Both the position numbers and the translations under genes were made by a program. Positions 43,346 through 52,756 of a DNA stretch of 64,000 nt are shown one piece after another (the stretch's first letter is position 1; every line of letters begins with the position of its first letter). The DNA is from UBA2970 sp965221075 (GTDB lineage: Bacteria > Verrucomicrobiota > Verrucomicrobiia > Limisphaerales > AAA164-E04). The notes under the pieces were generated by a model that worked only from the letters and a program-made list of their open reading frames with translations, did no database searches and was not told the origin of the DNA. The stretch spans positions 1,116,001 to 1,180,000 of the forward strand of contig OZ244865.1 in NCBI GenBank assembly GCA_965221075.1, read 5' to 3'.

Positions 43346-44299
43346 GTGAAGGCTCTGCGGCATCTGCTCGTCTCGCTGGGGATCCCCGCCGGGGGACGGC
43401 CCCCGGCGTTCGGCGGGGAGGCCCGCCCGGCCCCGTCCGGGGGGGGCTCCCGCCGGGTGTTCGCCCTGCAGGCGCTCTGCTTCGTCGCCTGCCTGGGCGG
43501 CATGGCCGCCCTGGGCTGGATGGGGGTCCGCCACCTGGTCCTCGGCCACCAGATGTTCTCCTTCCGCAGCTTCGTCTTCGAGACCGACGGCCACATCGGC
43601 AAGGCCCAGGCCCTGCGCTGGTCGGGCGTCCGGCAGCACGCCAACATCCTCACCTTCGATCTGGCCCGGATCCAGAGGAGCCTGGAGCGGGTCCCCCTGA
43701 TCGAGGAGGTCAAGGTGGAGCGGGTCATTCCCGACCGGCTGGTGCTGCAGCTGAAGGAGAGGAAGCCCGTCTTCCGCCTGGAGTACCTGGCGCCCGAGCC
43801 GCCGGACCGGATCGGGCTGCGCCCCTACCTGGTGGACGGCTCCGGATTCGTCTACTCCCCCTTCCTCTCCCGCCGGGAGCTGGAGGGGCGGGGCTTCTGG
43901 AAGGAGCTGCCGGAGCTGGTCGGCTTCTCCTCCCTTCCCGTCTATCCCGGGGAGGCCTCCTCCTCCAGGCGGCTCCTGGGAGCCATCGATCTCTGGAAGT
44001 CCTTCCAGGAGAGCCCCCTCTCGGAGCGGTTCCGGATCCGGTCCATCGACCTCTCCCGGAAGCGGAGCCTGATCGTCAGGACCTCCGACGGCCAGGAGGT
44101 GGTACTGGGGCTCGGCTCCCATTCCGAGGGCTTCCGGCGGTGGGAGCGGATCCGGCAGCGCCTCCTCCAGGAGGGCATGGACCTGGTCCGGCTGGACCTC
44201 TCGACCGGGAACAACAACCCGGTGATCTGGCGGCCCCGGGCCGTCCCCGAACCGCCAATGCAGCTCGCATCCCCCGTCTTCCAGGACAGCCGGTCATGA
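43346..44299 (+). CDS. ftsQ: Cell division protein FtsQ
   Basis: 317-residue bitopic division protein. A basic, glycine-rich cytoplasmic N terminus (about 1-37) precedes one membrane segment (about 38-62, VFALQALCFVACLGGMAALGWMGV), then a POTRA domain (FSFRSFVFETDGHIGKAQALRWSGVRQHANILTFDLARIQRSLERVPLIEEVKVERVIPD region, about 70-128) and a beta-rich FtsQ domain. FtsQ scaffolds FtsB and FtsL in the periplasm. It starts at GTG 43346 and overlaps ftsA by 4 bases. Sequence conservation is low as usual, but POTRA pattern, topology and position between ddl and ftsA make the call firm. Confidence 0.88.
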   Translation: MKALRHLLVSLGIPAGGRPPAFGGEARPAPSGGGSRRVFALQALCFVACLGGMAALGWMGVRHLVLGHQMFSFRSFVFETDGHIGKAQALRWSGVRQHANILTFDLARIQRSLERVPLIEEVKVERVIPDRLVLQLKERKPVFRLEYLAPEPPDRIGLRPYLVDGSGFVYSPFLSRRELEGRGFWKELPELVGFSSLPVYPGEASSSRRLLGAIDLWKSFQESPLSERFRIRSIDLSRKRSLIVRTSDGQEVVLGLGSHSEGFRRWERIRQRLLQEGMDLVRLDLSTGNNNPVIWRPRAVPEPPMQLASPVFQDSRS

Positions 44300-45519
44300 T
44301 GTTCAGCGACAAGGAGAGCGTGGTTGGCCTGGATATCGGCACCTCGAAGGTCACCGCCATCGTGGCCGCTCCCGATCCCGAGGCGGGAGTCCGGGTCACC
44401 GGGATCGGCCAGTCGATCTCCCGGGGGGTCAGGAAGGGGGAGATCATGGACGCGGACCTGACCGCCGAGGACATCCACGCGGCCCTCACCGAGGCCGAGG
44501 AGAGATCGGACGAGGAGATCCGCAGCGTCTACCTGGGGGTGACCGGCGCCCATCTCAGGAGCCTGATCAACCGGGGTACCCATCCCGTGGTCTCGCCCGA
44601 GCGGGACATCACCGACGAAGACGTCCGGGACGTGGTCCGCAACGCCAAGGCGGTCAACATCCCCCACGACCACCACATCCTGCATGTGGTCAGGCAGCAG
44701 TTCCTGATCGACGGGGAGTCGCGGGTGCAGAATCCGGTGGGACTGACGGGGACCCGGCTGGAGGTGGACATCCATGTGGTCCACGGCCACTACAACCGGC
44801 TGCAGAACCCGATCAACCTGGTGCGCAAGCACCGCATCGAGGTGGAGGAGGTGGTCTTCGCCGGCCTGGCCACCATGGTCTCGGTCCTCTCCCCCCGGCA
44901 GAAGCAGCTGGGCACCCTGGTCCTCGACTTCGGCGGGGGGACCATCGACTACTCGCTCTGCTACGAGGGGATCCTCCGCCACTCGGGGGCCCTGCCGGTG
45001 GCCGGAGACCACATCTCGCACGATCTCTCGCACGGGCTCAAGGTGTCCCTGGGACGGGCGGAGTCGCTGAAGATCGAGCACGGCAGCGCCCTCTGCGGGG
45101 CCCGGGATCCGGACCGCATAGTCCAGGTCAGGGATCGGGGCAGCCGCCGGGAGACCTCCATCCCTCTCGACACTCTGGAGCGGATCATGTCCCAGCGGAT
45201 CCAGGAGGCCCTGGAGCTGGTCGACCGGGATCTGGAGCGTGCCGGCTGCCGGGAGATGGTGCAGAACGAGGTGGTGATCGCCGGGGGGGGAGCCCGGATA
45301 CGGGACATCCTGGCGATGGCCGAGCAGATCTTCGGAGTGCCCGCGATCCAGGGCCAGGCCCGCGATGTGGCCGGTCCCCCCGAGGTGCTCCGCCAGCCGG
45401 AGTTCGCCATGGCCATCGGCCTGGCCAAGTACGGGATCAACGAACGGCGCAGCCGGCAGCGGTCCGGATCGCAGGGAAGGATCCTGCGGGCGGTGCACCG
45501 GCTGGTCCGATGGTGGTAG
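44296..45519 (+). CDS. ftsA: Cell division protein FtsA
   Basis: Actin-like ATPase that tethers FtsZ to the membrane. The 407-residue product has VVGLDIGTSKVTAIVAAP, the SHS2/1C domain with YLGVTGAHLRSLINRG, the second phosphate loop LVLDFGGGTIDYSL, GDHISHDLSHGLKVSLGRAESLKIEHGSA and VVIAGGGARIRDI. The last 15 residues (GRILRAVHRLVRWW) form a typical amphipathic membrane-targeting helix. The ATG at 44296 overlaps the ftsQ stop; a second ATG follows directly. It is followed 29 bases later by ftsZ. Identification is certain. Confidence 0.96.
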   Translation: MMFSDKESVVGLDIGTSKVTAIVAAPDPEAGVRVTGIGQSISRGVRKGEIMDADLTAEDIHAALTEAEERSDEEIRSVYLGVTGAHLRSLINRGTHPVVSPERDITDEDVRDVVRNAKAVNIPHDHHILHVVRQQFLIDGESRVQNPVGLTGTRLEVDIHVVHGHYNRLQNPINLVRKHRIEVEEVVFAGLATMVSVLSPRQKQLGTLVLDFGGGTIDYSLCYEGILRHSGALPVAGDHISHDLSHGLKVSLGRAESLKIEHGSALCGARDPDRIVQVRDRGSRRETSIPLDTLERIMSQRIQEALELVDRDLERAGCREMVQNEVVIAGGGARIRDILAMAEQIFGVPAIQGQARDVAGPPEVLRQPEFAMAIGLAKYGINERRSRQRSGSQGRILRAVHRLVRWW

Positions 45520-45548
45520 CTCCTCTCCCGGTGCGGCGCTGAACACAC

Positions 45549-46850
45549 ATGGACAATAGCAAGGAGGCGGCTAAGGCGCCGGCAGGGCGCAGGATCAAGC
45601 TCTTCGGCGTGGGCAAGGCCGGCTGCCGGATCGTCGATCTCGTGGCCGCGGGCGCCTCCGCGTCCATCGAGTGCCACGCCCTGGACTGCGATCAGCAGTC
45701 CCTGCAGGGGCTGTCGAAGGCCCAGCCCCTCCAGCTGGGCAGCGAGATGGTCAGGGGAATGGGCACCGGAGGGGATCCGGAGCTGGGCCGGGCGGCGGCC
45801 GACTCCGACCGCTCCGCCTGGGAGGCCGCGATGCAGGAAGCCTCCCTGGTGGTCCTGGTGGGGGGGCTGGGAGGCGGCACCGCCAGCGGAGCGCTTCCCC
45901 TGATGGCGAGGCAGGGGCGCAAGGGCGGCGCGCTGGTCCTCGCCCTGGCTACCCTTCCCATGGACTTCCAGGGCAATCAGGCCCGGAGCCGGGCCCAGAC
46001 CGCCCTCAACCAGCTCACGGCCGCCTCACATGCCGTCCTTCCGGTCTCCCTCCAGTCCTTCGCCGGGAAGGAGGGGACCGGCATCGGCGAGCTGTTCGAG
46101 CGGATCGACGAGCAGCTGGTCCAGGCGGTCCGGGGCATCCTCAACATGATGGACCTCGACGGGCTTCTTCCGGTGGACTTCCAGGAGATCCGATCGGTGG
46201 TCGGGGGAAAGAGGTCCAGCAACCTGCTGGCCACGTCCCGGGCCGAGGGGGAGGATCGGGCCGGCGAGGCGGTCCGGAACCTGCTCGCCAGCCCCCTTCT
46301 GAAGGATTGCAGCCCCCTGTCCGAGACCGATGTCCTGCTGTTCCATGTGCGGGGCGGAAGGAACCTGACCACCGGGGAGGTCGAGAGGATCGGCGCAAGG
46401 CTGCAGGAACTGTCCCCGCAGGCCCGGCTGGTGGCCGGCGCCTCGACCGACGCCTCGCTGAAGGATCGGGTGGAGCTGTCGCTGATCGCCCGCTGGCCCC
46501 GCACGGGCCAGCCCGCCGTCCTCGAGATCCAGGCTCCCCAGGGGGAGGTCGTCGAGTTCGCTCTGGCCATCAAGGGCCTGGAGGACCAGCAGGTCCTGCC
46601 CCTCGACGGGCTCGCCGAGACCTCCAGCCGCCATGTGGCTCCGCTTCCCATGGCCAAGGCCCGGGAGGTTCCCCGCCAGATTCCCGGCTCCGACATCCCG
46701 AAACGGCTTCCCGAGCAGAGGCGGATGGTCCAGGGGACCCTCGACATGCCCGTGCCGCCGGGGCGCTTCGACAGGTGCGTTCCCAGCGTCTACGACGGGC
46801 AGGACCTGGACGTGCCCACCTTCGTCCGCAAGGGCCTCTCCCTCAACTAG
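45549..46850 (+). CDS. ftsZ: Divergent tubulin-like division protein FtsZ
   Basis: 433-residue FtsZ in its normal place after ftsA, but unusually diverged. The glycine-rich T1 loop reads IKLFGVGKAGCRIVD (17-30) where FtsZ normally has GVGGAGGN. The G box is GGLGGGTASG (105-114) in place of GMGGGTGTG. The catalytic T7 loop, usually NxDxxD, is P208-V-D210-F-Q-E213, so asparagine is lost and the second aspartate is glutamate. The downstream EGEDRAGEAVRNLLASPLL (233-251) is still close to the consensus. The C-terminal peptide LDVPTFVRKG (420-429) matches the conserved FtsA-binding tail after a variable linker. GTP hydrolysis may be altered. No clear ribosome site precedes the ATG. It ends the dcw cluster. 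Confidence 0.88.
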   Translation: MDNSKEAAKAPAGRRIKLFGVGKAGCRIVDLVAAGASASIECHALDCDQQSLQGLSKAQPLQLGSEMVRGMGTGGDPELGRAAADSDRSAWEAAMQEASLVVLVGGLGGGTASGALPLMARQGRKGGALVLALATLPMDFQGNQARSRAQTALNQLTAASHAVLPVSLQSFAGKEGTGIGELFERIDEQLVQAVRGILNMMDLDGLLPVDFQEIRSVVGGKRSSNLLATSRAEGEDRAGEAVRNLLASPLLKDCSPLSETDVLLFHVRGGRNLTTGEVERIGARLQELSPQARLVAGASTDASLKDRVELSLIARWPRTGQPAVLEIQAPQGEVVEFALAIKGLEDQQVLPLDGLAETSSRHVAPLPMAKAREVPRQIPGSDIPKRLPEQRRMVQGTLDMPVPPGRFDRCVPSVYDGQDLDVPTFVRKGLSLN

Positions 46851-46875
46851 GGCCCCTCTGGACTCCCCCGGGGCC
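46851..46875 (+). terminator. Weak hairpin directly after ftsZ
   Basis: GGCCCC at 46851-46856 pairs with GGGGCC at 46870-46875 across a 13-base loop, immediately after the ftsZ stop. The stem is short and no U tract follows. It is listed because the end of the long dcw transcript should lie near here. Confidence 0.3.
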
Positions 46876-47304
46876 GTCGATCCCCTCGTGCGCGCCCCCT
46901 TCGGGCGGATCCCGTCCGGATCCCGGAGGGCGGAAGGCGGACTTCTCGGCCCGGCCTGGCGCAGGGCAGGTCCGGATAGCGGCGCTTCATCTACCGGGCG
47001 GCTGCGGCCTGAAACCTTCCAGGCGATCCAGGCCCTGGCGTGATCCAGGGCCGCGGTTCCGCAGCGGCTTCCCGAATGTCCGCCGCCGCGCCAGGCTGGG
47101 ATCGGGACGAGCGCTCGCCTGCAGCCCGGTCCTGGACGGCATCTCCCGCAGCAGCGGCCGGCAAGGAGGAAGAGCCCCGTGTCGGCAGCCGCCGTTCCGG
47201 TGGCGGCCGGAAGCATCCCGCTTCCAGGAGCCTTCCGGGTCCTGCACTGGTCATGTATTGATCAAAGGTGCGCGCCATGGTACGGTCCGGCCCGACGCAC
47301 TGAT
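46876..47304. other. Intergenic region between ftsZ and IS630 remnant
   Basis: About 430 bases without a recognisable gene. GC-rich, with short meaningless open frames. The left end of the transposase remnant element should lie in the last 50-100 bases, but no terminal inverted repeat could be defined by eye. Confidence 0.4.
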
Positions 47305-48354
47305 ATGGGACGACCGATCACGATTCTGGAGCTCTCGGCAGACCAGGAAGCGGAGCTCAGCCGCCGTGTGCGTGCCGCCACCACAACGGCACGAGATCTC
47401 CGGCGTGCGCGCATCGTGCTGCTGCGAGCCAAGGGGATGAGCCAGTTCGACGTGGCCAAAGAGGTGGGAACCTCGCAGCAGACTGTGTGCAAGTGGTCGC
47501 GGCGCTTCGCCAAGGAGGGGCTCGATGGCCTGAAGGAGCGCGAGGGCCGGGGCGTCAAGCCGAGCATTCCCCAGGAAGTGGTCGACAAGGTGATCGAGCT
47601 GGCGGGCCGACGTGCGCCAGGCACCAAGCGCCGCAGCACCCGGACGACGGCGGCCGAAGTCGGCATCTCGGCGACCAGCGTCAACAGCATCTGGCGGGCA
47701 CACGGCCTCAAGCCCCACCTCAGGCGCAACTTCAAGCCGTAGAACGATCCCGAGCTCGAGCAGAGGTTCCGGGATGCCGTGGTCATGGGCCTGGATCCGC
47801 CGGGTGATGCTGTCGAGCGCTGCTCCGACCAGCAGACGCGGATCCAGTCGCTGCTGCGCACGCAGCCGATCTGCCGCTGGGGATCTCTGCATCCGCAACC
47901 AGAGACGCACGGCCGCTATCTTCGCCGCACGCTGCGGTGAACAGCCTGGGCGGCAAGCGGATCCAGCGTCTGGAGTGCAGGCTCTTTCGAGCGGACGGTT
48001 TTCCTCAAGCGGATCGATCGCCAAGCTCCATAGGGATTGGCAGTCCACATCATCGTCGGCAGGCATGCCGAGCGCCGGAATTCGAAGGCCGGAACATGGT
48101 CGGAGAGGCATCCGAGGATCGCGATGCATTTCGCTCCGAATTGATTGCCTGGCCCAACATGGCCGAGCGGTTCCTTGCCTGGCGCGCCGCTGTCGCTCAA
48201 GTCCAGGGCCTCCATCGGCGTTTCTCGCCCGAACAGCGTGCTCATGCGACACCTGGAAGAGCGCGACGCTGCTCCGGAGCCCTTCGATCGGGCTGCCAAG
48301 GGCCAAGCCGTCCTGGCGATGATCGAGCTTGCTCGGGCGCGATTCGCAGAGTGA
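47305..48354 (+). pseudogene. Decayed IS630-family transposase
   Basis: Remains of an IS630-type transposase. The intact first part (47305-47742) has helix-turn-helix repeats GMSQFDVAKEVGTSQQTVCKWSRRFAKEGLDGL and the second VGISATSVNSIWRAHGLKPHLRRNFK. An in-frame TAG (47740) then replaces the usual serine, and the frame goes on with NDPELEQRFRDAVVMGLDPP and CSDQQTRIQSLLRTQP, the first catalytic DDE region (with D changed in context). Further stops occur at 47938, 48031 and 48142, and small frame disruptions are likely, yet TVFLKRIDRQAP, GLAVHIIVGRHA and ERHPRIAMHFAPN follow the family order. The catalytic triad is not intact, so the element cannot move by itself. It marks the start of the accessory stretch after dcw. 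Confidence 0.82.
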
Positions 48355-48485
48355 CAGGCCGCATTCCTGCCAGCGATCTATGGATCAAAGGCCGCTGGGG
48401 CTCCATCCGCTCCGGGGACCGACATTGGCTCTGGATCATTGCCGAACCGTAACCTGGAAGGCATCCTGGGCGTCAAAGAACCCGA

Positions 48486-50435
48486 ATGAGAATCACCAGC
48501 CTGCTCGCGGGGGCCTTGCTGCTCTCTTCCCTGATGGCCACGGCCCAGTTCGGAGGGGGAAGAGGCGGCTTCGATCGGGGTCCCCAGGGACCCCGGGTCG
48601 AGCCCGAAGACCTGGCCTTCGAGGACGGAGTCGCCGGCATACCCGATCGGGAGACCTTCGAGAGGCTCTCCTACATTGGAGAGGACGTAGGCATGGACCC
48701 CTACCTTGCGAACCTGGAGTACGTCAAGTTCCTGATCGAGAAGCCGGGAACGGAGGAAGTGAAGATGTACTTCATGAACACCAACCGGCACCGGGGGCAT
48801 CCCCCGTTCATGAACCGCTTCGGCATCTCCCGGGAGGGTGTCGTGCGCGGCGCGATCACCTATCTTCCCAAGATGGAGGCTCCCAACGGGGAGGCCGGCC
48901 TCTACATCTTCGACTTCCAGCCTCGGGACAGCTACCCCTTCGAGTCCATCCTGACCTTCCAGAAGGACCTGATCCGGTTCATGCCGATGCTCGAGGGGCG
49001 CCTCGCCTTCCATCCCCTCCCGGGCAACCTGGAACGCTACGAGAGGGAGAGGGAGAAGTACGAAGGCTCCGAAGTTACTGTCCATCTCGACGAGGATCTT
49101 CTGAAGAACATCGCCTACCTGCCCCTCAATCCGACCGAGTCGGTCGGCTATCTCCGTATATTCCAGGAGGACCAGAGGCCCTCCTCCAGGGACATCGTGA
49201 TCTTCCCGAGCCTTCCCAACCAGCTGTCCCGGGTGGCCGGGGTCATCACCGAGGAGAGGCAGACGCCCCTTTCCCATGTCAATCTCCGGGCAGTGCAGGA
49301 CCGGATCCCCAACGCCTACATAAAGAACGCCGCCGAGGATCCCCGCATCGCTCCGCTGCTCGGCAAGATCGTCCGCTTCAGGGTATCGAGCCACGGCTTC
49401 GATCTCCAGGAGGCCACCCTGGCGGACATGGAGCGCCATTTCGAGGACCTGCGGCCCAAGGAGGAGCAGACGCCTGACCGGGACCTGTCGATCACCCGGA
49501 TACGGCCCCTGGACGGGATCGGCTTCGAGGAGGCTTCCGCCTTCGGGAGCAAGGCCGCCAACCTCGGGGCCATGCACAAGTTCGGCATGGAGGAAGGAGT
49601 GCTTCCCGAGGGCTACGGCATTCCTTTCCACTTCTATGCCGAATTCATGGAGCACAACGGCCTCCAGGAGAAGGTCGAGGAGCTGCTCGGGGAGACAGGC
49701 ATCCTCGAGGATCGGGATCGCTTGCGGGACAGCCTCAAGGAGCTGCGCACGGCGATCCGCGCGGGCAGCATGCCCGAGGCGCTCCATAGGGAGATCGGCC
49801 AGCTGCAGGACTCCTTCGCCCAGGATGTCAACCTGCGCTGCCGTTCCAGCACCAACAACGAGGATCTGCCCCGGTTCAGCGGCGCGGGGCTCTACGGCTC
49901 CTACACCCACCGGCCCGAGGAGGGACACCTTTCCCGGACCGTGATCCAGGTCTTCTCCAGCCTATGGAACCTGCGGGCCTTCGAGGAGCGCCAGTTCCAC
50001 CGCATCGACCACCGCCTGGCGGCCATGGGAGTGCTGGTGCACCCCAGCTACCGTGGCGAGAAGGCCAACGGCGTGGCGGTCACCGACGACATCCTCTACG
50101 AGACCGCGGGCAACTACTACCTCAACACCCAGATCGGAGAGGATCTGGTGACCAATCCCGAGGAGAGATCCACTCCCGAGGAGATCCTGCTGAACTGGGA
50201 GGAAGCGAAGGGCCATACCGTCGTCCAGCGCTCCAACCGGGCGCCCGAGGGAACCAACCTGCTGGACGAACGCCACATCGGGGAAATGAGGGATCATCTG
50301 GCTCTGGTCCACTACAGGTTCGCCAGCCTGCACGGCGTGGACTACGAGTCCGAGGGATTCGCCATGGAGATCGAGTACAAGATCACCAGCGACGACCGCC
50401 TGGTCATCAAGCAGGCCCGTCCCTGGGTATACTGA
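48486..50435 (+). CDS. Secreted protein with phosphohistidine-like and PPDK/GWD-type ATP-binding domains
   Basis: 649-residue protein beginning with a clear signal peptide (MRITSLLAGALLLSSLMATA) and a short glycine-rich stretch. The centre (about 245-300) contains VAGVITEERQTPLSHVNLRA, like the swivelling phosphohistidine domain of PEP-utilising enzymes and glucan water dikinases, with H264 as candidate phosphate carrier. The C-terminal half resembles the pyruvate phosphate dikinase N-terminal ATP-binding domain: FGSKAANLGAM (353-363), RCRSSTNNEDLPRFSGAGLY (451-470) and DRLVIKQARPW (637-647). The His domain precedes the ATP domain, the order found in alpha-glucan water dikinases and not in PEP synthase. 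Export of an ATP-dependent dikinase fold is unexpected, and the true substrate is unknown. The region 40-240 is unrecognised. The gene stands alone. Confidence 0.8.
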   Translation: MRITSLLAGALLLSSLMATAQFGGGRGGFDRGPQGPRVEPEDLAFEDGVAGIPDRETFERLSYIGEDVGMDPYLANLEYVKFLIEKPGTEEVKMYFMNTNRHRGHPPFMNRFGISREGVVRGAITYLPKMEAPNGEAGLYIFDFQPRDSYPFESILTFQKDLIRFMPMLEGRLAFHPLPGNLERYEREREKYEGSEVTVHLDEDLLKNIAYLPLNPTESVGYLRIFQEDQRPSSRDIVIFPSLPNQLSRVAGVITEERQTPLSHVNLRAVQDRIPNAYIKNAAEDPRIAPLLGKIVRFRVSSHGFDLQEATLADMERHFEDLRPKEEQTPDRDLSITRIRPLDGIGFEEASAFGSKAANLGAMHKFGMEEGVLPEGYGIPFHFYAEFMEHNGLQEKVEELLGETGILEDRDRLRDSLKELRTAIRAGSMPEALHREIGQLQDSFAQDVNLRCRSSTNNEDLPRFSGAGLYGSYTHRPEEGHLSRTVIQVFSSLWNLRAFEERQFHRIDHRLAAMGVLVHPSYRGEKANGVAVTDDILYETAGNYYLNTQIGEDLVTNPEERSTPEEILLNWEEAKGHTVVQRSNRAPEGTNLLDERHIGEMRDHLALVHYRFASLHGVDYESEGFAMEIEYKITSDDRLVIKQARPWVY

Positions 50436-51474
50436 CATCCAACCGCCGTGGACGGGATGCTCCGGGCCCGGGCTGCCTCCGGAAGTCCCGCCTTTTTCCC
50501 GAACATGGCGAATGCGCCCCTCTATCTTTCCTGGGAGAGCGATTCTCTTGTTCCTGACAGCGGCGGCTGACCGCAAGATCCCCTCATGCCTCGACGCTCC
50601 CAGTCACCGACCGAAAGTACGTCCAGAATACATTGATCAGCTGGATCCGGGGTGCATTGCGCTGTCCCGGCCATGCGCTCGTCTTGCTCCGAAAACCCTA
50701 TCCGAAGGCTGCGTCCGCTCCGGCATTCCGGAATGCGAGACGGCTTCGTCCTGATCGCCGTCTCGGGATCGCCGATCGCTCTTCGCGGGGGAGCCGGAGA
50801 AGACGGCAGCGGTACAACCGCGAGCCTCCTTCACGCGCTGTTCTTGTTGAATGCTCTGGAGATGGGTGCTATGTCTCCTGCAGGCATGGAAGCGCCGTCC
50901 ATCTGTGGCCTGCTGCCGTTTTCTGAAGCGCGAGAGACGGCTGTCAAGCGCCCAAGCTCTTGGAGCCGCGCCGGAACCGCTCGGACAGCCCATGCGTCTC
51001 CGTGGCTCTTTCCTGATTCGACGCGGAGAGGGATCTCCGGTTTGCATGGTGCGGGGGCGCTTCGGGATCTGATCAGGCGTGCATTCCCGGCCTGGCCTGA
51101 GCTGCTCCTGCGGCCGCCAAGGGCCGATCCCGATCCCGGAATCCAGAAGAGGCGGTTTGCAGCGCCGGCCGCTTTGCCGAGCACGATCTTCCAGCTCGGT
51201 AGAATGGGGATCGTGCAGGACGGAGCCCCTGGGCAGACAGCGGTCAGGAATGGAGCGGCGCAAGCACACGGACGGCGCCCCCTATCGCTGGCCGAGGGCT
51301 GCGTTATCTGTGCCTATCGGAGCATGGATGCTTCCACAGGATGCTGCGGCAGCGCCTTTTTTCGGAACGGCTCGGCCGATGCGCAAGACCGCATGGAGCA
51401 ACGGACTTGTGCAAGCGGATCGATGTCGTTCCCATGTTCCAGCCAGCAACTGGACATGAACTAGAAGCAGGCCA
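50436..51474. other. 1-kb stretch without a credible gene
   Basis: About 1,040 bases between the dikinase-like gene and the prepilin gene. Several overlapping open frames run through it on both strands (the longest is 270 codons, 50652-51464, plus strand) but their translations are rich in S, R, A and C, lack domains or membrane segments, and look like non-coding high-G+C sequence. It may be the remains of decayed genes. No tRNA-like or repeat structure was recognised. Confidence 0.45.
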
Positions 51475-52317
51475 ATGACAATTAATAAAGGCGCTGCCGA
51501 TCCGGCATGCCTCAAGATCAAGGCAGGCGGCAATGGCGGATTCACTTTGATGGAGCTCCTGGTGGTGATCGCCATTATCGCTATTCTTGCGGCTCTCCTG
51601 CTGCCTGCCATCGGCTTTGCCAAGAACAAGGCCAAGTCGATCCGCTGCATCTCGAACTTCAAGCAGTTCGGACTGGCTTTCGAGATGTATTCCTCGGATA
51701 ATTCGGACAGGGTTCTGCCCAATCAGGACGGAAAGGAAATGCCCGACGGAAGCCGGATCCCCCTGGGGCACACCTGGGTGCAAGGCTGGCTGGGACACCC
51801 CGGTCATCCCGATGTGACCAACACCGCGTTCCTCAAGGAGAGCCTGGTGGCTCCCTACATCGACAGCATCGAGATGTGGCGCTGCCCTCTGCAGCGTTGG
51901 GCCAGCATCGAGTTGGGAGATCGGACCATCCGTGAGGAGCGTGTCCGCACCATCTCTCTCAACTGCTTCATGGGCAACGACGGTCTGGGGACCGATGCGG
52001 CAAGGTGCTACCTCTACATTACTTCAATTCTGGAACCGTCGCAGCGGTTCACTTTCGTTGACGAACGCGCGGAGACCATCAACGACGCATCTTTCGGAAT
52101 GACTTGGGAATTCGATCCCGAACTGCCCTCGCTCTGGAGTATGCGGGACAAGCCGGCGATCGTCCATGGCAGCGGTGCGCACTTCGTCTTTGCCGACGGA
52201 CATGTGGAAAAGAGGAAATGGGAGGATCGGCGCACGCTGGACCCGCCCCGGAACGATTCGCCCATGCCCGGCAATCCCGACATCCGCTGGATGCAGGAGC
52301 ATGCAACATCCCGGTAG
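51475..52317 (+). CDS. Type IV pilin-like prepilin, PVC H-x9-DG type
   Basis: 280-residue prepilin-like protein of the type II secretion/pseudopilin class expanded in Planctomycetota, Verrucomicrobiota and Lentisphaerota. The leader ends at G22, with cleavage before F23 in GGFTLMELLVVIAIIAILAA, E27 at the +5 position, and a hydrophobic helix to about residue 45. The C-terminal region has HGSGAHFVFADGH, fitting the H-x9-DG motif of these families. The soluble part (SNFKQFGLAFEMYSSDNSDRVLPN, MWRCPLQR) is also typical. It would be processed by a prepilin peptidase and reach the cell envelope or outside. The ATG at 51475 gives a somewhat long leader; a later start is possible. No secretion genes are adjacent. 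Confidence 0.9.
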   Translation: MTINKGAADPACLKIKAGGNGGFTLMELLVVIAIIAILAALLLPAIGFAKNKAKSIRCISNFKQFGLAFEMYSSDNSDRVLPNQDGKEMPDGSRIPLGHTWVQGWLGHPGHPDVTNTAFLKESLVAPYIDSIEMWRCPLQRWASIELGDRTIREERVRTISLNCFMGNDGLGTDAARCYLYITSILEPSQRFTFVDERAETINDASFGMTWEFDPELPSLWSMRDKPAIVHGSGAHFVFADGHVEKRKWEDRRTLDPPRNDSPMPGNPDIRWMQEHATSR

Positions 52318-52756
52318 GATGGATTCTTCAATCCGGTGAAGCTCTGCTTCGTGTCGACAAGGCAGGGCACGTCAGGAACGCTTGCAGGCATTTCGCTGGC
52401 TGCGAGGAGACTCGCCGAAGCTGCGAGCGCATCGCTCCAGTTCTTGTCAAGCGATCCTTTCACGAATCGAAATACCGTTCTTGAAGCTGCTTCTTGCTGC
52501 GCTTTTCTCCCATATCCAGAAATGTCCGGGCCAGCGCCTTGGCCAGCGCCGCCGCCGGACATGGGCCGCCCGTATTCCAGGAACGCTTGCTGGTTCCGAG
52601 CAGTCCAGTCCAGAACGATGCGATAGCTGGATTGCATTATGGAGAAAGCCGCATCGGAAGGCAGCAATTCCATCTATCGAGGCGATGAACTAGCATATCC
52701 GCGCAATTGTCCAGCTATTTGCTGGCGCACAAGGAATCATCCGTATCCATCGGGCA
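52318..52756. other. Intergenic region with falling G+C, no gene seen
   Basis: 439 bases between the prepilin and the duplicated membrane-protein gene. The base composition is clearly less GC-rich than in the core genes, reaching AT-rich runs after about 52640. No open frame with protein-like features was found. Confidence 0.4.

Noticed and set aside
47259..48391. A 9-base direct repeat GATCAAAGG flanking the IS630 remnant (about 47259 and 48382)
   Set aside because: IS630 elements duplicate only TA and end in inverted repeats; a 9-base direct match in this length could be chance, and no inverted ends could be defined.
50652..51464. A 270-codon plus-strand open frame in the gap before the prepilin gene
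   Set aside because: The composition is random-like, there is no ribosome site, domain or membrane segment, and competing frames overlap it on both strands.
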